Part shown: positions 29,004 through 37,773 of the stretch, in pieces | How positions within the stretch are numbered: position 1 is the stretch's first letter | Layout: the number at the start of each line of letters is the position of its first letter | Position numbers and translations under genes: made by a program | Assembly: GCF_000184685.1 (NCBI RefSeq) | Contig: NC_014830.1 | Span: 558,001-622,000 of the forward strand | Reading direction: 5' to 3' | DNA: 64,000 nt | From: Intrasporangium calvum DSM 43043 | GTDB taxonomy: Bacteria > Actinomycetota > Actinomycetes > Actinomycetales > Dermatophilaceae | Notes under the pieces: model-generated | What the model was told of the DNA's origin: nothing | Seen by the model: the letters and a program-made list of their open reading frames with translations, nothing else | Databases searched by the model: none

Positions 29004-29567
29004 TCAGCGGATCCTTGCCTCCGCCAACCGGTGGAGGATCTCGTCCACGGTCTCGTCCGGCGTCTGCTGCGAGCTGTCGAGCCAGAGGCCGATCTTCGGC
29101 GTCTCGGTCCGCACCTTGAGGTCGAAGTCGCGGATCGACCACAGGTCCCCGTAGCCCGTCTTGGTCCGTTCGGACTCGCGCCGCATCACCGTCGAGACGT
29201 CCGGCGCGAGCATGACGAGGCTCACCGGCTCGGTGAGCTGGGCCAGGAACGGCTCGAGGGTCGTCCCCACGAAGAGGTCCTGGACCACCACGGTGAACCC
29301 TGCGTCGACGTAGATGTTCGCCGTGTGCGCGGCGAGCCGGTGGCGCAGGGCGAGCTGTCGCTCGGCCTCGAGGTCGCCGTGGGGGCTGAGGTCGACGCGT
29401 CCGCGCACGACGACGCGCCGGAACTCGTCACCGCGCAGGTGCACGGCCCTGGTGAAGCGCTCGGCGAGCAGCTGGGAGACAGTCGACTTGCCAGCGGCCA
29501 TGACGCCCGTCACGACGATGGTCTGCGGCGTGTCGACGGAGGCCGGGAGGGGGAGCCGATCCGTCAC
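29004..29567 (-). CDS. P-loop kinase-like ATPase (AAA_33 / phosphotransferase type)
   Basis: This 187-residue protein has Walker A VTGVMAAGKSTVSQLLAERF, a LRGDEFRR segment, VVVQDLFVG and a lid-like RRESERTKTGYG. This resembles chloramphenicol phosphotransferase-like and other small-molecule kinases of the AAA_33 group. The substrate is unknown. GTG 29567 lies seven bases after TAAGGT, suggesting leaderless translation; an in-frame GTG at 29597 is the alternative. It ends one base before the soxR start, so the two are probably co-transcribed. Confidence 0.8.
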   Translation of the reverse strand: MTDRLPLPASVDTPQTIVVTGVMAAGKSTVSQLLAERFTRAVHLRGDEFRRVVVRGRVDLSPHGDLEAERQLALRHRLAAHTANIYVDAGFTVVVQDLFVGTTLEPFLAQLTEPVSLVMLAPDVSTVMRRESERTKTGYGDLWSIRDFDLKVRTETPKIGLWLDSSQQTPDETVDEILHRLAEARIR

Positions 29568-29652
29568 AGGGCACACCTTAGATCGAGCCGAGGCCACGTG
29601 GCGCGCTGGTTCACGAAAAGTTCAAGTTGCCTGCAAGATGAGTCCGGCTCGG

Positions 29653-30471
29653 TCAACCGTGGGCCTCGACCTCTTCCGGGGTGGCCCGGCGCACGACGAC
29701 GCGGCTCCAGGCTCCGACGTAGAGTCGGTCGTCGTCATCCAGCTCGGTCCGCGGGCCGACGCTGATCGGGTCGTCGGGCAGCGGTCCGGACGCCGGCCCG
29801 ACGAACGTCCCGTTGGAGCTGCCGAGGTCCTCGACGAACCACCGGGTGCCGTCGGTGCTGAGCTGGGCGTGCCGCCGACTGACCCCGGGGTCGGAGGAGA
29901 GGTCGATCTCGGGATGGGTGTTGCGGCTCTGGCTCACGCGTCCGAGCAGGACACTGCGCGAGCGGAGCGGCACGATCAGCGGCAGACCCGGCGAGGGACA
30001 GGGGTCCTCGACCTCCTGCGTCTGGTACCAGTCCGGGTCGACCCAGACCTCGGCGAGCCAGTCGAAGCCCTCGGGGGCCGGCACGTTCTGCACACTCGAC
30101 GGGGTGGGGGCCGGCGCGTTCTGCACACTCGACGGGGTGGGGGCCGGCACGTTCTGCGCGCTCGAACGTGGCATCGCCCCGGTCGTGAAGTCGTAGCCGC
30201 ACGCCTCGCAGAACAGCGCACCGGCAGGGTTCTGCGCCTGGCAGTTCGGGCACTCCAGCGACTCGGCACCCGCCACGGAGGACGTCTCAGCCGGAGCGGC
30301 TCCGGGCGCCGCCGTGGGAGCGGGCCCAGCGGCATACGGACCGGTGGGGCTCGCCGACCCGCTCACGGAGGCCGCGTCACCCGACCCGGCGCCCGCCTCG
30401 ATCGGCGACCCGCACACGTCGCAGTAGTCGTCGGCCTGCGACGGGTGGCCGTTGGGGCACGTGACCGTCAT
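29653..30471 (-). CDS. zinc-ribbon and FHA-domain protein
   Basis: This 272-residue protein has ribbon 1 (CPNGHPSQADDYCDVCG), a linker, ribbon 2 (CPNCQ...LFCEACG) and a second linker of three 11-residue repeats. It ends in an FHA domain (about 160-260) with GRVSQSRNTHPEIDLSSDPGVSRRHAQL and LGSSNGTFV, which has the key Arg, Ser and Asn. FHA domains bind phosphothreonine, so it is a likely target or reader of the PknG-like kinase three genes upstream. ATG overlaps the VWA gene stop (ATGA). It is the last gene of the operon. Confidence 0.9.
   Translation of the reverse strand: MTVTCPNGHPSQADDYCDVCGSPIEAGAGSGDAASVSGSASPTGPYAAGPAPTAAPGAAPAETSSVAGAESLECPNCQAQNPAGALFCEACGYDFTTGAMPRSSAQNVPAPTPSSVQNAPAPTPSSVQNVPAPEGFDWLAEVWVDPDWYQTQEVEDPCPSPGLPLIVPLRSRSVLLGRVSQSRNTHPEIDLSSDPGVSRRHAQLSTDGTRWFVEDLGSSNGTFVGPASGPLPDDPISVGPRTELDDDDRLYVGAWSRVVVRRATPEEVEAHG
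30075..30170 (-). repeat. 33-bp x3 in-frame repeat in the FHA gene
   Basis: Three near-identical 33-bp units encode 11-residue repeats of the type SSVQNVPAPTP in the linker between the second zinc ribbon and the FHA domain. Confidence 0.9.
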
Positions 30472-31754
30472 CGGCGCACCCGGCTCGTCTTCGTCGAGGC
30501 CGTGTCGAGCGACATCTCGTCGAGCTTGGAGACGCTCTTCTTGAGCCGCACGGTGCCGGTGTCGGCGTCGTCGATCTCGACGACCTTCTTGAGACGGGTC
30601 GTCATCTCGTCGTTGCCGGTCTGGCCCGCGAGCTGGACCGCGCGACCGAGCTTGGCCGTGGCCACCTCGTCGTGGCCGGAGGCCTTGGCGGCGAGCCCCT
30701 CCTGGATGACCTGGGCGAGCTCGGCCTGGCCCGTGTAGGCGGCGACGGCCGGGTCGATGCGGGTCGTCAGGGCGTCGTCGTTGCTCCACCTGGCCTTGAC
30801 CAGCCCCTGGCAGACGGGCTGGTCGCCGAGGCCGAGCGAGACCCGCGCCGCGAGCTGCTCCTGCCCGAGGGTGCGAGCGGGCAGCCGCACGGCGACGTGG
30901 TAGTCCCGGCTCTCGTCCGACCAGGCGCCCGTGGGGTAGGCACCGGTCAGCGGGTTGACCTGGGACCGGCGCCCGGTGAGGTCCTCGAGGGTCGGCGAGA
31001 CCTGGCGCACGAAGAGCAGCTCGGCGCCCTGCGGCACCCAGACGCGCAGCTCGGCGCTGGCCACCCCCCGGGACATGGACGCGCGCATCATCGCCTGGAA
31101 CTCGGCGGCCAGCTCCTCAGGCTCAGGCACGAGCCCGACGGTGCCGAGCAGGGCCGAGGCGATCGCGCGGACCTCCTCGACGCGCCACTGGTCCCCGACG
31201 CCGCGCGCGTCGCACTGGAAGACGCCGACGCACGACTGGACCGCGGCCTGCAGCGACGCGGGCGTCTCGCCCTCGTTGACGCCGTCGGTGAGGAGGATCG
31301 CGTGGCGCTTCTGGACGTGGGGGACGGTCTCGAAGATCTGCCGCGCGAGCGTGAGCCAGGTGCCCATCGCCGTGCCGCCCTGCGCCCGCAGGCCCTCGAC
31401 GGCCCGGCGCGCCTCCGCCCGGGTGTGCGACGACATGACCGCGAGCGCCCCCTGGTGGGCGTAGGGGTAGACGATCTGCGCGGTGCCGTTGCCGGAGACG
31501 ACGGCGAAGAGGGTGCCGTCGACGATCTCGTTGAGGGCGGCCTTGGCGGCGTGGCCCGCCTCCATGACGCCCCGTCGGCCCATCGAGCCGGAGGTGTCGA
31601 TGAGGATGACCTCAGCGGCCGAGCCGGGGTCGACGACGCCCATCGACGTCGCGGCCGAGGCGCCACTCGAGGTGATGCGCACGATCGCGTGGACGTCGGT
31701 CCCGCCGTCGGGGAGGAACTCGTTCTGGAACACCTCGGCGGTGAAGTCAGCCAT
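30468..31754 (-). CDS. von Willebrand factor A (VWA) domain protein
   Basis: This 428-residue protein has a short beta-rich start and then a VWA domain (about 50-220) whose metal site is intact: VILIDTSGSMG (DxSxS-like), the conserved Thr in QGGTAMGTWL and LLTDGVNEG. The C-terminal part is a beta-sandwich plus helices. VWA proteins of tellurite-resistance and stress operons (TerY type) act as metal-dependent adaptors with kinases and phosphatases. It lies between PP2C and FHA genes, and its start overlaps the PP2C stop by eight bases. Confidence 0.9.
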   Translation of the reverse strand: MADFTAEVFQNEFLPDGGTDVHAIVRITSSGASAATSMGVVDPGSAAEVILIDTSGSMGRRGVMEAGHAAKAALNEIVDGTLFAVVSGNGTAQIVYPYAHQGALAVMSSHTRAEARRAVEGLRAQGGTAMGTWLTLARQIFETVPHVQKRHAILLTDGVNEGETPASLQAAVQSCVGVFQCDARGVGDQWRVEEVRAIASALLGTVGLVPEPEELAAEFQAMMRASMSRGVASAELRVWVPQGAELLFVRQVSPTLEDLTGRRSQVNPLTGAYPTGAWSDESRDYHVAVRLPARTLGQEQLAARVSLGLGDQPVCQGLVKARWSNDDALTTRIDPAVAAYTGQAELAQVIQEGLAAKASGHDEVATAKLGRAVQLAGQTGNDEMTTRLKKVVEIDDADTGTVRLKKSVSKLDEMSLDTASTKTSRVRR

Positions 31755-33021
31755 GGATGGGGTCACCTTCCTGTGGCGCGGCCTCCGCGCCGGTCGTCTC
31801 CTGAGATCCTTGCCCACCCAGTCGAGCGAGGGCAACCGTGATGTTGTCGCGTCCGCCCTGCTCGTTGGCGAAGTCGACGAGCGCCTGCGCCACGGCCGTC
31901 GGGGTCGGGTCGGGCCCGGCCTCGGTGACCATGTTGTGCACGAGGACCCGCATGTCGGCGGCGGCGGAGCAGTAGTTCCACAGTCCGTCGGAGCAGACGA
32001 GCAGCCACCCGGCGGTGGTGTCGTCGGCAGCGAGGGTCGTGAGGTGCGGGGTGAGGTCGTCCGGGGCGTCGGTGCCGAGCCAGCGGGTGATCGAGTGGGC
32101 GTGCGGGCCGTTCTCGGCGGCGTCGCGCGGGACGCCCGCCAGCATCTGCTCGTGGGCGTAGGAGTCGTCCCGGCCGAGCTGGCGCGGCGGGAGCTCCGGG
32201 CGGTCGGGCAGCCAGTAGACGCGGCTGTCGCCGACGTTGCCGGTCACGACGGCGCCGTCCTCGATGACGGCGGCCGCGATGGTGCACGACGGCGGGTTCT
32301 CCTGCTCCCCCTCGACCGCGGAGCGGACGGCGTCGTTCGCCGTGGCGACCGCAGTGGTCAGGGCCCGGGCGGCGGCCGCCTCCCACGCGTCGCGGGTCCC
32401 GGCTCCGCGCGGGAGTGGCTGGTCGAGGACGGCGCGGGCGGCACGGGCCGCCGCGAGGGAGGCGATGTGGGAGTCGGTGGCCATCGACACGCCGTCGCAG
32501 ACGACGAGCACCGCGCGGCTGCCGGGGGCCTCGGTGGCGGTCAGCGCCATCGCGTCCTCGTTGCGGGCGTGCCGTCGGCCGATGTCGCACACCCCGCCGA
32601 CCCACGGGGCCGGCGACTCGGCGAAGTGGTTGCGCGGGTCCGGCGGGGGTGACCCGCAGTGGTCGCAGTAGCCGTCGACGTAGTGGCCCTCCCCGCAGCT
32701 CTGGCAGGGCTGCGCCTCGGCGCCGGTGGGCTGGGCGGGCCCCGTCGCGGTGGAGGGGACGGGCCCGGTCCAACCGACGTCGAGGGGGGACTCCTCGCCC
32801 GTCGGTGCCGTCTGCGGGGTGGCTGGGGAGACCACGCCGCCGTATGCCGCTGGGCTCGCTCCCGCTCCCTGCTGCCCGGGTGCCAGGCCGGCTCCGCAGG
32901 CCTCGCAGAAGCTCGCGTCGGGGGGATTGGGGGTGCCACATGACGGGCAGGTGGGCTCCGGCCCGGTGGCCTGGGGGAACTGGGTCGCCTGCGGCAGGCG
33001 GGGCGGCGAGGCGTCGGTCAC
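31747..33021 (-). CDS. PP2C-family Ser/Thr phosphatase with zinc ribbons
   Basis: The 424-residue protein has a standard zinc ribbon (CPSCGTPNPPDASFCEACG), a linker and a second ribbon of the operon-specific type (CQSCGEGHYVDGYCDHCG). The PP2C domain (about 140-400) has metal-binding aspartates in RNEDAMAL, VVCDGVSMA and VCSDGLW, and GGRDNITVAL near the end. It would remove phosphate put on by the PknG-like kinase encoded next to it. GTG 33021 overlaps the pknG stop (GTGA). A word-family copy lies in the linker (32840-32857). Confidence 0.92.
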   Translation of the reverse strand: MTDASPPRLPQATQFPQATGPEPTCPSCGTPNPPDASFCEACGAGLAPGQQGAGASPAAYGGVVSPATPQTAPTGEESPLDVGWTGPVPSTATGPAQPTGAEAQPCQSCGEGHYVDGYCDHCGSPPPDPRNHFAESPAPWVGGVCDIGRRHARNEDAMALTATEAPGSRAVLVVCDGVSMATDSHIASLAAARAARAVLDQPLPRGAGTRDAWEAAAARALTTAVATANDAVRSAVEGEQENPPSCTIAAAVIEDGAVVTGNVGDSRVYWLPDRPELPPRQLGRDDSYAHEQMLAGVPRDAAENGPHAHSITRWLGTDAPDDLTPHLTTLAADDTTAGWLLVCSDGLWNYCSAAADMRVLVHNMVTEAGPDPTPTAVAQALVDFANEQGGRDNITVALARLGGQGSQETTGAEAAPQEGDPIHG

Positions 33022-35501
33022 CAGAGGCTCCAAGGTCGGACGGTGTTGGCTTCGTCGACGAGCGCGACGCGCTCGGCGGTGTCAGGCGTGCGGCTGGCGA
33101 GCTCTCGGAGGGCCTGCTCCAGCCCGACCCTGAGGGCGGGCTCGGTCGCACGGTGGGTGCCCAGGTGCAGATCCGGCTGCGCGCCGGCTTCGCGCACCGA
33201 GGCGAGGGCCTCGCGGTAGATGTGGGTCGTCACCTCGGCCCGCCGCCGGGCCGTGAGCGAGGTGTCCGCCAAGGTGCGCAGGGCCTCGGCGAGGTCGGGC
33301 AGGCCCCGGTTCGCCCGGGCGAGCAGCTCCGCGAGCCCGGCCCGGGCGGTCCGGTAGGCGCTCGACTGGGTGGGGACGAGCCGGTAGGCCGCCACGGCGC
33401 CGTCGACGTCACCGCGGGCGGCGCGGATCCGGGCCAGCCCGAACGCGGCCATCGGCACGTAGGTGGAGTCCGTTCGGGCGCAGGCGACGTAGAGGTTCTC
33501 GGCGACGGCGTCGTCACCGGCCTTCTCGCTGGCGTGGGCGAGGGCCAGCTTGGGGGCGAGCTCGCCCGGGACCTGCCCGTAGACGGCGTTGAAGGCCGCC
33601 TGCGCGGAGGGGGCGTCGCCCCGCTCGAGTGCCGCCAGGCCCTGGATCCACACGGCGCGCCACTCCCACGGGTCGTTCGTGAGCAGCTCGGTGGCCGCCG
33701 CCTCGGCGAGGTCGCGCTCACCGACGCTGAGGGCCGTCCGGGCCAGGTCGAGGAGGACCTCCGCCGTCCGCGCCGGCGCGTCGCGGAGGATGTCGAGGCG
33801 CTGCTCCGGGCTCCCGCTGATCGTGTGCAGCCAGTTCGTCTGCGCGTCGTGGGGGTCGCGTCGGAGGGCCGGCAGGTTGCGCCAGTCGTCGGCCTCGTCG
33901 CCGGGCGTCGGGGCGTCGAAGAGGAGCGACCCGACGGTCGTCGTCGCTGCCCCCGAGCCCCGGTCGATGGCGACGACCTCGCGGAGCACGCCGACCATCT
34001 GTGAGCGCAGCTCGTCAGCCGACACGAACCGGTCGTCGCGGTTGGGGGCGCACGCCTTGGAGACGAGCCGGTAGAAGGAGTCGTACTTCTGGAAGACGGG
34101 GCTCGAGTCCTGTGGGGGCAGGACGTTGAGGTAGGTCGACTGGTAGCCGCGGAACTCCATCGTGAGCACGACGAGGGTGCGCCCGATGGTGTAGATGTCC
34201 GAGGCCACCGAGGTGCCCAGGTCGGCCACCTCCGGCGCCTGGTACCCGACGGTCCCGAAGATCGCCGAGTCCTCGTCGTCGACCCGCCGCACGCCGCCGA
34301 GGTCGATCAGCTTGACCTCGTCGCCGACCTGGATGATGTTGTCCGGCTTGAAGTCGCAGTAGACCAGGCCGAGGTCGTGGAGGTACTGGAAGGACGGGAG
34401 GATCTCGAGGATGTAGGCGAGGGCCTGGTCGACCGGCAGGGGATCGTAGAAGCCCGCGCGCTGCATCCGCTGCTTGAGGATCGACTTGAGCGACGTGCCG
34501 CCGACGTACTCCATGACGATGTAGCCCGCGTCGTCGTGGGTGACGAAGTTGTAGATCTCGACGATGTTCGGGTGGGACACCTGGGCGAGGAAGCGCTGCT
34601 CGGCGATGGCCGCGGCGAGCGCGTCGGGGTCGGCCGAGTTGAGCAGGCCCTTGAGGACGACCCATCGGTCGGAGACGTTCTTGTCCCGAGCGAGGTAGAT
34701 CCACCCGAGGCCGCCGTGGGCCAGGCAGCCGGCGACCTCGTACTGGCCGGCGACGAGGTCACCGGACCGCAGCTTGGGGTCGAAGGAGAACGGGTGGCGG
34801 CAGTTGGCGCAGAAGCCGGTGGTGCGCCCGGGCTGGCCGTCACGCCCCCGGCCGACCGGCTCGCCGCACTTGGGGCAGAAGCGCTTCGCCTCGGGGACGA
34901 CCGGGTCGGTGAGGAGTGCCTTCTCCGCGTCGATGGTCGGGGCGGGCCGCACCGTGGTGATGCCGCCGCCGAGGCGGGCGCTGCGGAGCCGCTGCGACCC
35001 GCTGGTGCGCCGGGTGACGGCCGAGCCGGTCTGTCGGGCGCGCTTCGAGCCGAGCGCTGCCGAGGCGAGCATGCTCGAGGCTGCGGACCGGGTGGAGAGC
35101 TCCGAGCCCATGCCGGCTGGTCGGGTCACGGCCGAGTCGACGACCTGGACGACCTCCGCCTGGTGTGCCGGGGTGCCGCAGACGTTGCAGTACCCGTCGT
35201 CGATCGCGCCGGTGCAGCCGGGCTGCGCGCACGGGGTGCCGTCGGGAACGGTGGCCAGCGCGGTGTCCAGGGATGTGTCCAGGGATGTGTCCGGGGATGT
35301 GGCCGGGGATGTGGCCGGGGAGGTGGCCGGGGGTGGCCCTGGGTCGGCGAGGGACCGACCGCCCGGGGCCGCGGGAGACGTGGGCGCCATGCCGCAGGTG
35401 TCGCAGTAGCCGTCGACGATCGTGCCCGCGCAGCCGGGCTGCGCGCACCGGAGCCCGGTGCTCGTGGGCGGGGTGCTCGTGGGCGGGGGGCTCGTGGTCA
35501 C
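33018..35501 (-). CDS. pknG: PknG-type Ser/Thr protein kinase
   Basis: The 827-residue protein has two small ribbons (CAQPGCAGTIVDGYCDTCG and CAQPGCTGAIDDGYCNVCG), a Ser/Thr-rich linker and a rubredoxin-like domain from about residue 209 (CPKCGEPVG...CANCRHPF). The kinase domain (about 245-510) has VVLKGLL, VYCDFKPDNI and IDLGG. A TPR region follows (about 560-800). The rubredoxin-kinase-TPR order is PknG, which in mycobacteria and corynebacteria phosphorylates the FHA protein GarA/OdhI and so sets 2-oxoglutarate flux. The catalytic Asp lies in YCDFKPDN and the DFG motif is DLG, as in PknG. The two N-terminal ribbons are extra. The end overlaps the PP2C gene (GTGA). Confidence 0.95.
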   Translation of the reverse strand: MTTSPPPTSTPPTSTGLRCAQPGCAGTIVDGYCDTCGMAPTSPAAPGGRSLADPGPPPATSPATSPATSPDTSLDTSLDTALATVPDGTPCAQPGCTGAIDDGYCNVCGTPAHQAEVVQVVDSAVTRPAGMGSELSTRSAASSMLASAALGSKRARQTGSAVTRRTSGSQRLRSARLGGGITTVRPAPTIDAEKALLTDPVVPEAKRFCPKCGEPVGRGRDGQPGRTTGFCANCRHPFSFDPKLRSGDLVAGQYEVAGCLAHGGLGWIYLARDKNVSDRWVVLKGLLNSADPDALAAAIAEQRFLAQVSHPNIVEIYNFVTHDDAGYIVMEYVGGTSLKSILKQRMQRAGFYDPLPVDQALAYILEILPSFQYLHDLGLVYCDFKPDNIIQVGDEVKLIDLGGVRRVDDEDSAIFGTVGYQAPEVADLGTSVASDIYTIGRTLVVLTMEFRGYQSTYLNVLPPQDSSPVFQKYDSFYRLVSKACAPNRDDRFVSADELRSQMVGVLREVVAIDRGSGAATTTVGSLLFDAPTPGDEADDWRNLPALRRDPHDAQTNWLHTISGSPEQRLDILRDAPARTAEVLLDLARTALSVGERDLAEAAATELLTNDPWEWRAVWIQGLAALERGDAPSAQAAFNAVYGQVPGELAPKLALAHASEKAGDDAVAENLYVACARTDSTYVPMAAFGLARIRAARGDVDGAVAAYRLVPTQSSAYRTARAGLAELLARANRGLPDLAEALRTLADTSLTARRRAEVTTHIYREALASVREAGAQPDLHLGTHRATEPALRVGLEQALRELASRTPDTAERVALVDEANTVRPWSLW
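35263..35328 (-). repeat. 12-bp in-frame minisatellite in pknG
   Basis: About five to six 12-bp units (plus-strand type GATGTGTCCAGG/GATGTGGCCGGG) encode Thr-Ser-Pro-(Ala/Asp) repeats between the two N-terminal ribbons. Confidence 0.85.
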
Positions 35502-36772
35502 TGCTGGGCCCTTCCTGGTCGGGACGGCGGGCGGGTCACGGAGTCGACGTAGGACTGGAAGGCGGCCGCCAGGGCCCGGGCTCGTGTCGTCGGCATCGGG
35601 GTCCGGCCGAGCACCGCCTCGAGCCGGGACCGGATCGCCTCCAGGTCGTCCTGGACCTCGTCGTCGGGCGGGTGGGCCGCCAGTCGCGCCTCGAGCATCG
35701 CCCCGACCGCCCCGGCGAGGCCGATGATCTCGTCGCGCTCGGCGAGCGCGGCGGCATACGTCTCGTGGGCGAGGTCGAGCGCGCGGGCGACCCGGTCGAG
35801 GCGTTGGCGGTAGCCGGCGAGCCCGGCGGCCTCACCGGGCACCGGGCCCAGGGCGCGGACGTTGGGGATGGCGAGGTGCGGCGCCGGTGTCACCGCGGCG
35901 ATGCAGCGGCGCTCGAGGGACCGGATCGCCTCGGCCCGCGCGTCCAGCTCCTCGACCTGCTGCCTCGTGTCGGCGCGGTCCTGCGCAGCGTTGGCTCGTT
36001 CGGCGGCGGCGACGATGAGGTCTCGCTCGAGCACCGCGAGGTCGATCTCGAGCGGACCGATGAGGCCGCCGACGTCGGCCCCACGCCGGGCCCGCTCGAC
36101 GAGGTCGCCGACCCGGCGGTCGAGCCGCGCCAACCGCTCCGCGGCGTCGTCCCGATCGGGACCGGCGGGCACGAGGGGCACCTGGTCGCGGACCCGCTCG
36201 GCCCCGGCCCGCAGGACGGTGATCCGCTGGGTCGCCTCCGCGGCACCGGGCGCGAGCGACGCGCGCGCCTGGAGGGTCCGGGTGAGGGAGTCGAGCAGGC
36301 GACAGGCCTCGGGGAGGCTCACCGCGAGCGATCCGGTGGCCGGCAGCGACAGGTGCTCGGTCGTGTTGGAGTCGAGCCGCCCGTGGATGAGCGTCGAGAG
36401 TCGCTCGGCCTCCTTCGCCCCGACTCGGCCGCCGTCGAACGTGGTCTCGAGGAGCGTGAGCCGGTCGTTGATTGCCTTCCAGAAGGTCAGCGCGACGGTG
36501 AGGTCGGTGGTGATCGCCGTCTGCTCGGCCGATGAGAGCCGGAGGATCGCGGAGTCGACCTCGCTGAGGTCCGCGCGACGCTGGGCGACCCACTGACGCA
36601 GCGCGGTGAGGTAGGTCTGGGCCTCCGCTGCGGGGACGGGCACGCCGAGGCCCCCGGGAGCCGCCGGGGCAGCGCTGCCACCGGAACGCGTCCCCGCGGG
36701 GCCGGCTGACGGTGGTGTCCACTCGGGTGGCCGTGACGAGGGCGGTGGCGGGACGGCCCCGGACAGCGTCAT
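35498..36772 (-). CDS. unknown coiled-coil protein of the PknG operon
   Basis: This 424-residue protein has a Pro/Gly-rich first 45 residues. It then has long heptad-rich helices with little else (VAQRRADLSEVDSAILRLSSAEQTAI, AERLARLDRRVGDLVERAR, DTRQQVEELDARAEAIRSLERR). No signal peptide, membrane segment or catalytic motif is seen. I do not recognise a family. It sits between glnH and pknG and overlaps both by four bases (ATGA and GTGA), so a scaffold role linking receptor and kinase is my inference. The early low-complexity part resembles those of its neighbours. Confidence 0.85.
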   Translation of the reverse strand: MTLSGAVPPPPSSRPPEWTPPSAGPAGTRSGGSAAPAAPGGLGVPVPAAEAQTYLTALRQWVAQRRADLSEVDSAILRLSSAEQTAITTDLTVALTFWKAINDRLTLLETTFDGGRVGAKEAERLSTLIHGRLDSNTTEHLSLPATGSLAVSLPEACRLLDSLTRTLQARASLAPGAAEATQRITVLRAGAERVRDQVPLVPAGPDRDDAAERLARLDRRVGDLVERARRGADVGGLIGPLEIDLAVLERDLIVAAAERANAAQDRADTRQQVEELDARAEAIRSLERRCIAAVTPAPHLAIPNVRALGPVPGEAAGLAGYRQRLDRVARALDLAHETYAAALAERDEIIGLAGAVGAMLEARLAAHPPDDEVQDDLEAIRSRLEAVLGRTPMPTTRARALAAAFQSYVDSVTRPPSRPGRAQQ

Positions 36773-37773
36773 GGGCGGGCTCTTCCGTGGACCCCGACCG
36801 GGGGAGCGGGTGCCGGGCCCAGCGTGTCGGCCAGCCACCGGTTGTAGGTCGCCTTCCACCGGCCGTCCGCCTTGAGGTCGGCGAGCACCCGGTTGACGTA
36901 GCGCACGAGGTAGACGTCGGCCTGGTTGAAGCCGAGGCCGTAGGGCTCGTCGGTGATGGCCGGCGCCGACGAGACCACGGTGTACGGGTCCTGCGCGGCG
37001 AGGCCGGCAAGGACCGTGTCGTCTCCGGTGATCGCGTCGGCCCGGCCCTGCTGGAAGAGGACGAGGCAACCGGTGTGGTCGGCGGCGGGCACGGCTTCCA
37101 CGCCCTTGACGGAGCGCAGCTTCTCGAGTGTCGACGTCCCGCGGGGAGCGCAGACGCGCTTGCCCTTGAGGTCTTCGATCGTCGTGTCCGGCACCGCGCC
37201 GCTCGGGTCCTTGGCGACGAGCAGCTTCTGGCCGGAGTGGTAGTACTCGCTCGAGAAGGCGATCTGCTCCCACCGGGCGCAGGTCATCGTCATGTTGCGG
37301 GCGACCATGTCGACCTCCCGCTTCTCGAGGACCTCGATCCGGTCGGCCGCCGTGATGACCCGGAACCGGACCTTCGACGCACTGCCGAGCAGGCTCTGGG
37401 CGACGGCCCTCGCGATGTCGATGTCGAAGCCCTCGATGCGGTTCGTGAACGGGTCCCTGGCGCCGAAGAGGTACGTGTCGGCCGACACCCCGACGGTGAG
37501 GTGGCCCCGCTCGAGGATGGCTCGGACCGAGCCGTCGGTGATGCTGCTGGAGGCGGGGAGCGAGGGCAACGGGTCGTAGGACTGGGTGGCGTTGGTGCAG
37601 GCCACCGGGGTCCCGGTCGGCGCGGGGGGCGTGGACGTCGTCGCCGGGGCGGGGAGGGCCGTCTCCTCGTAGGTGACGCCGGTGCAGCCGGACAGCGCCA
37701 AGGCGGTCGCCACGACCAGGCCCGTCACGAGTCCGCGGCGGGAGCTCGTGCGGCGAGGGGGCCGGGGTGTCAT
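36769..37773 (-). CDS. glnH: amino-acid-binding lipoprotein GlnH
   Basis: This 334-residue solute-binding protein has a twin-Arg-like basic leader, a lipobox (VVATALALSGC) and a family-3 binding domain (LTVGVSADTYLFGARDP, GFDIDIARAVAQ, RFRVITAADRIEVLEKREVDMVARNMTMT). In M. tuberculosis GlnH (Rv0411c) senses Asp/Glu outside the membrane and signals through GlnX to PknG. The same three genes are present here in order, although a coiled-coil gene separates glnH from pknG. Overlaps on both sides are ATGA. Confidence 0.92.
   Translation of the reverse strand: MTPRPPRRTSSRRGLVTGLVVATALALSGCTGVTYEETALPAPATTSTPPAPTGTPVACTNATQSYDPLPSLPASSSITDGSVRAILERGHLTVGVSADTYLFGARDPFTNRIEGFDIDIARAVAQSLLGSASKVRFRVITAADRIEVLEKREVDMVARNMTMTCARWEQIAFSSEYYHSGQKLLVAKDPSGAVPDTTIEDLKGKRVCAPRGTSTLEKLRSVKGVEAVPAADHTGCLVLFQQGRADAITGDDTVLAGLAAQDPYTVVSSAPAITDEPYGLGFNQADVYLVRYVNRVLADLKADGRWKATYNRWLADTLGPAPAPPVGVHGRARP

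Noticed and set aside
29605-29640. SoxR box upstream of the kinase gene (TTCAAGTTGCC...GCAAG)
   Set aside because: Only one half resembles the actinobacterial SoxR site and the palindrome is not formed.
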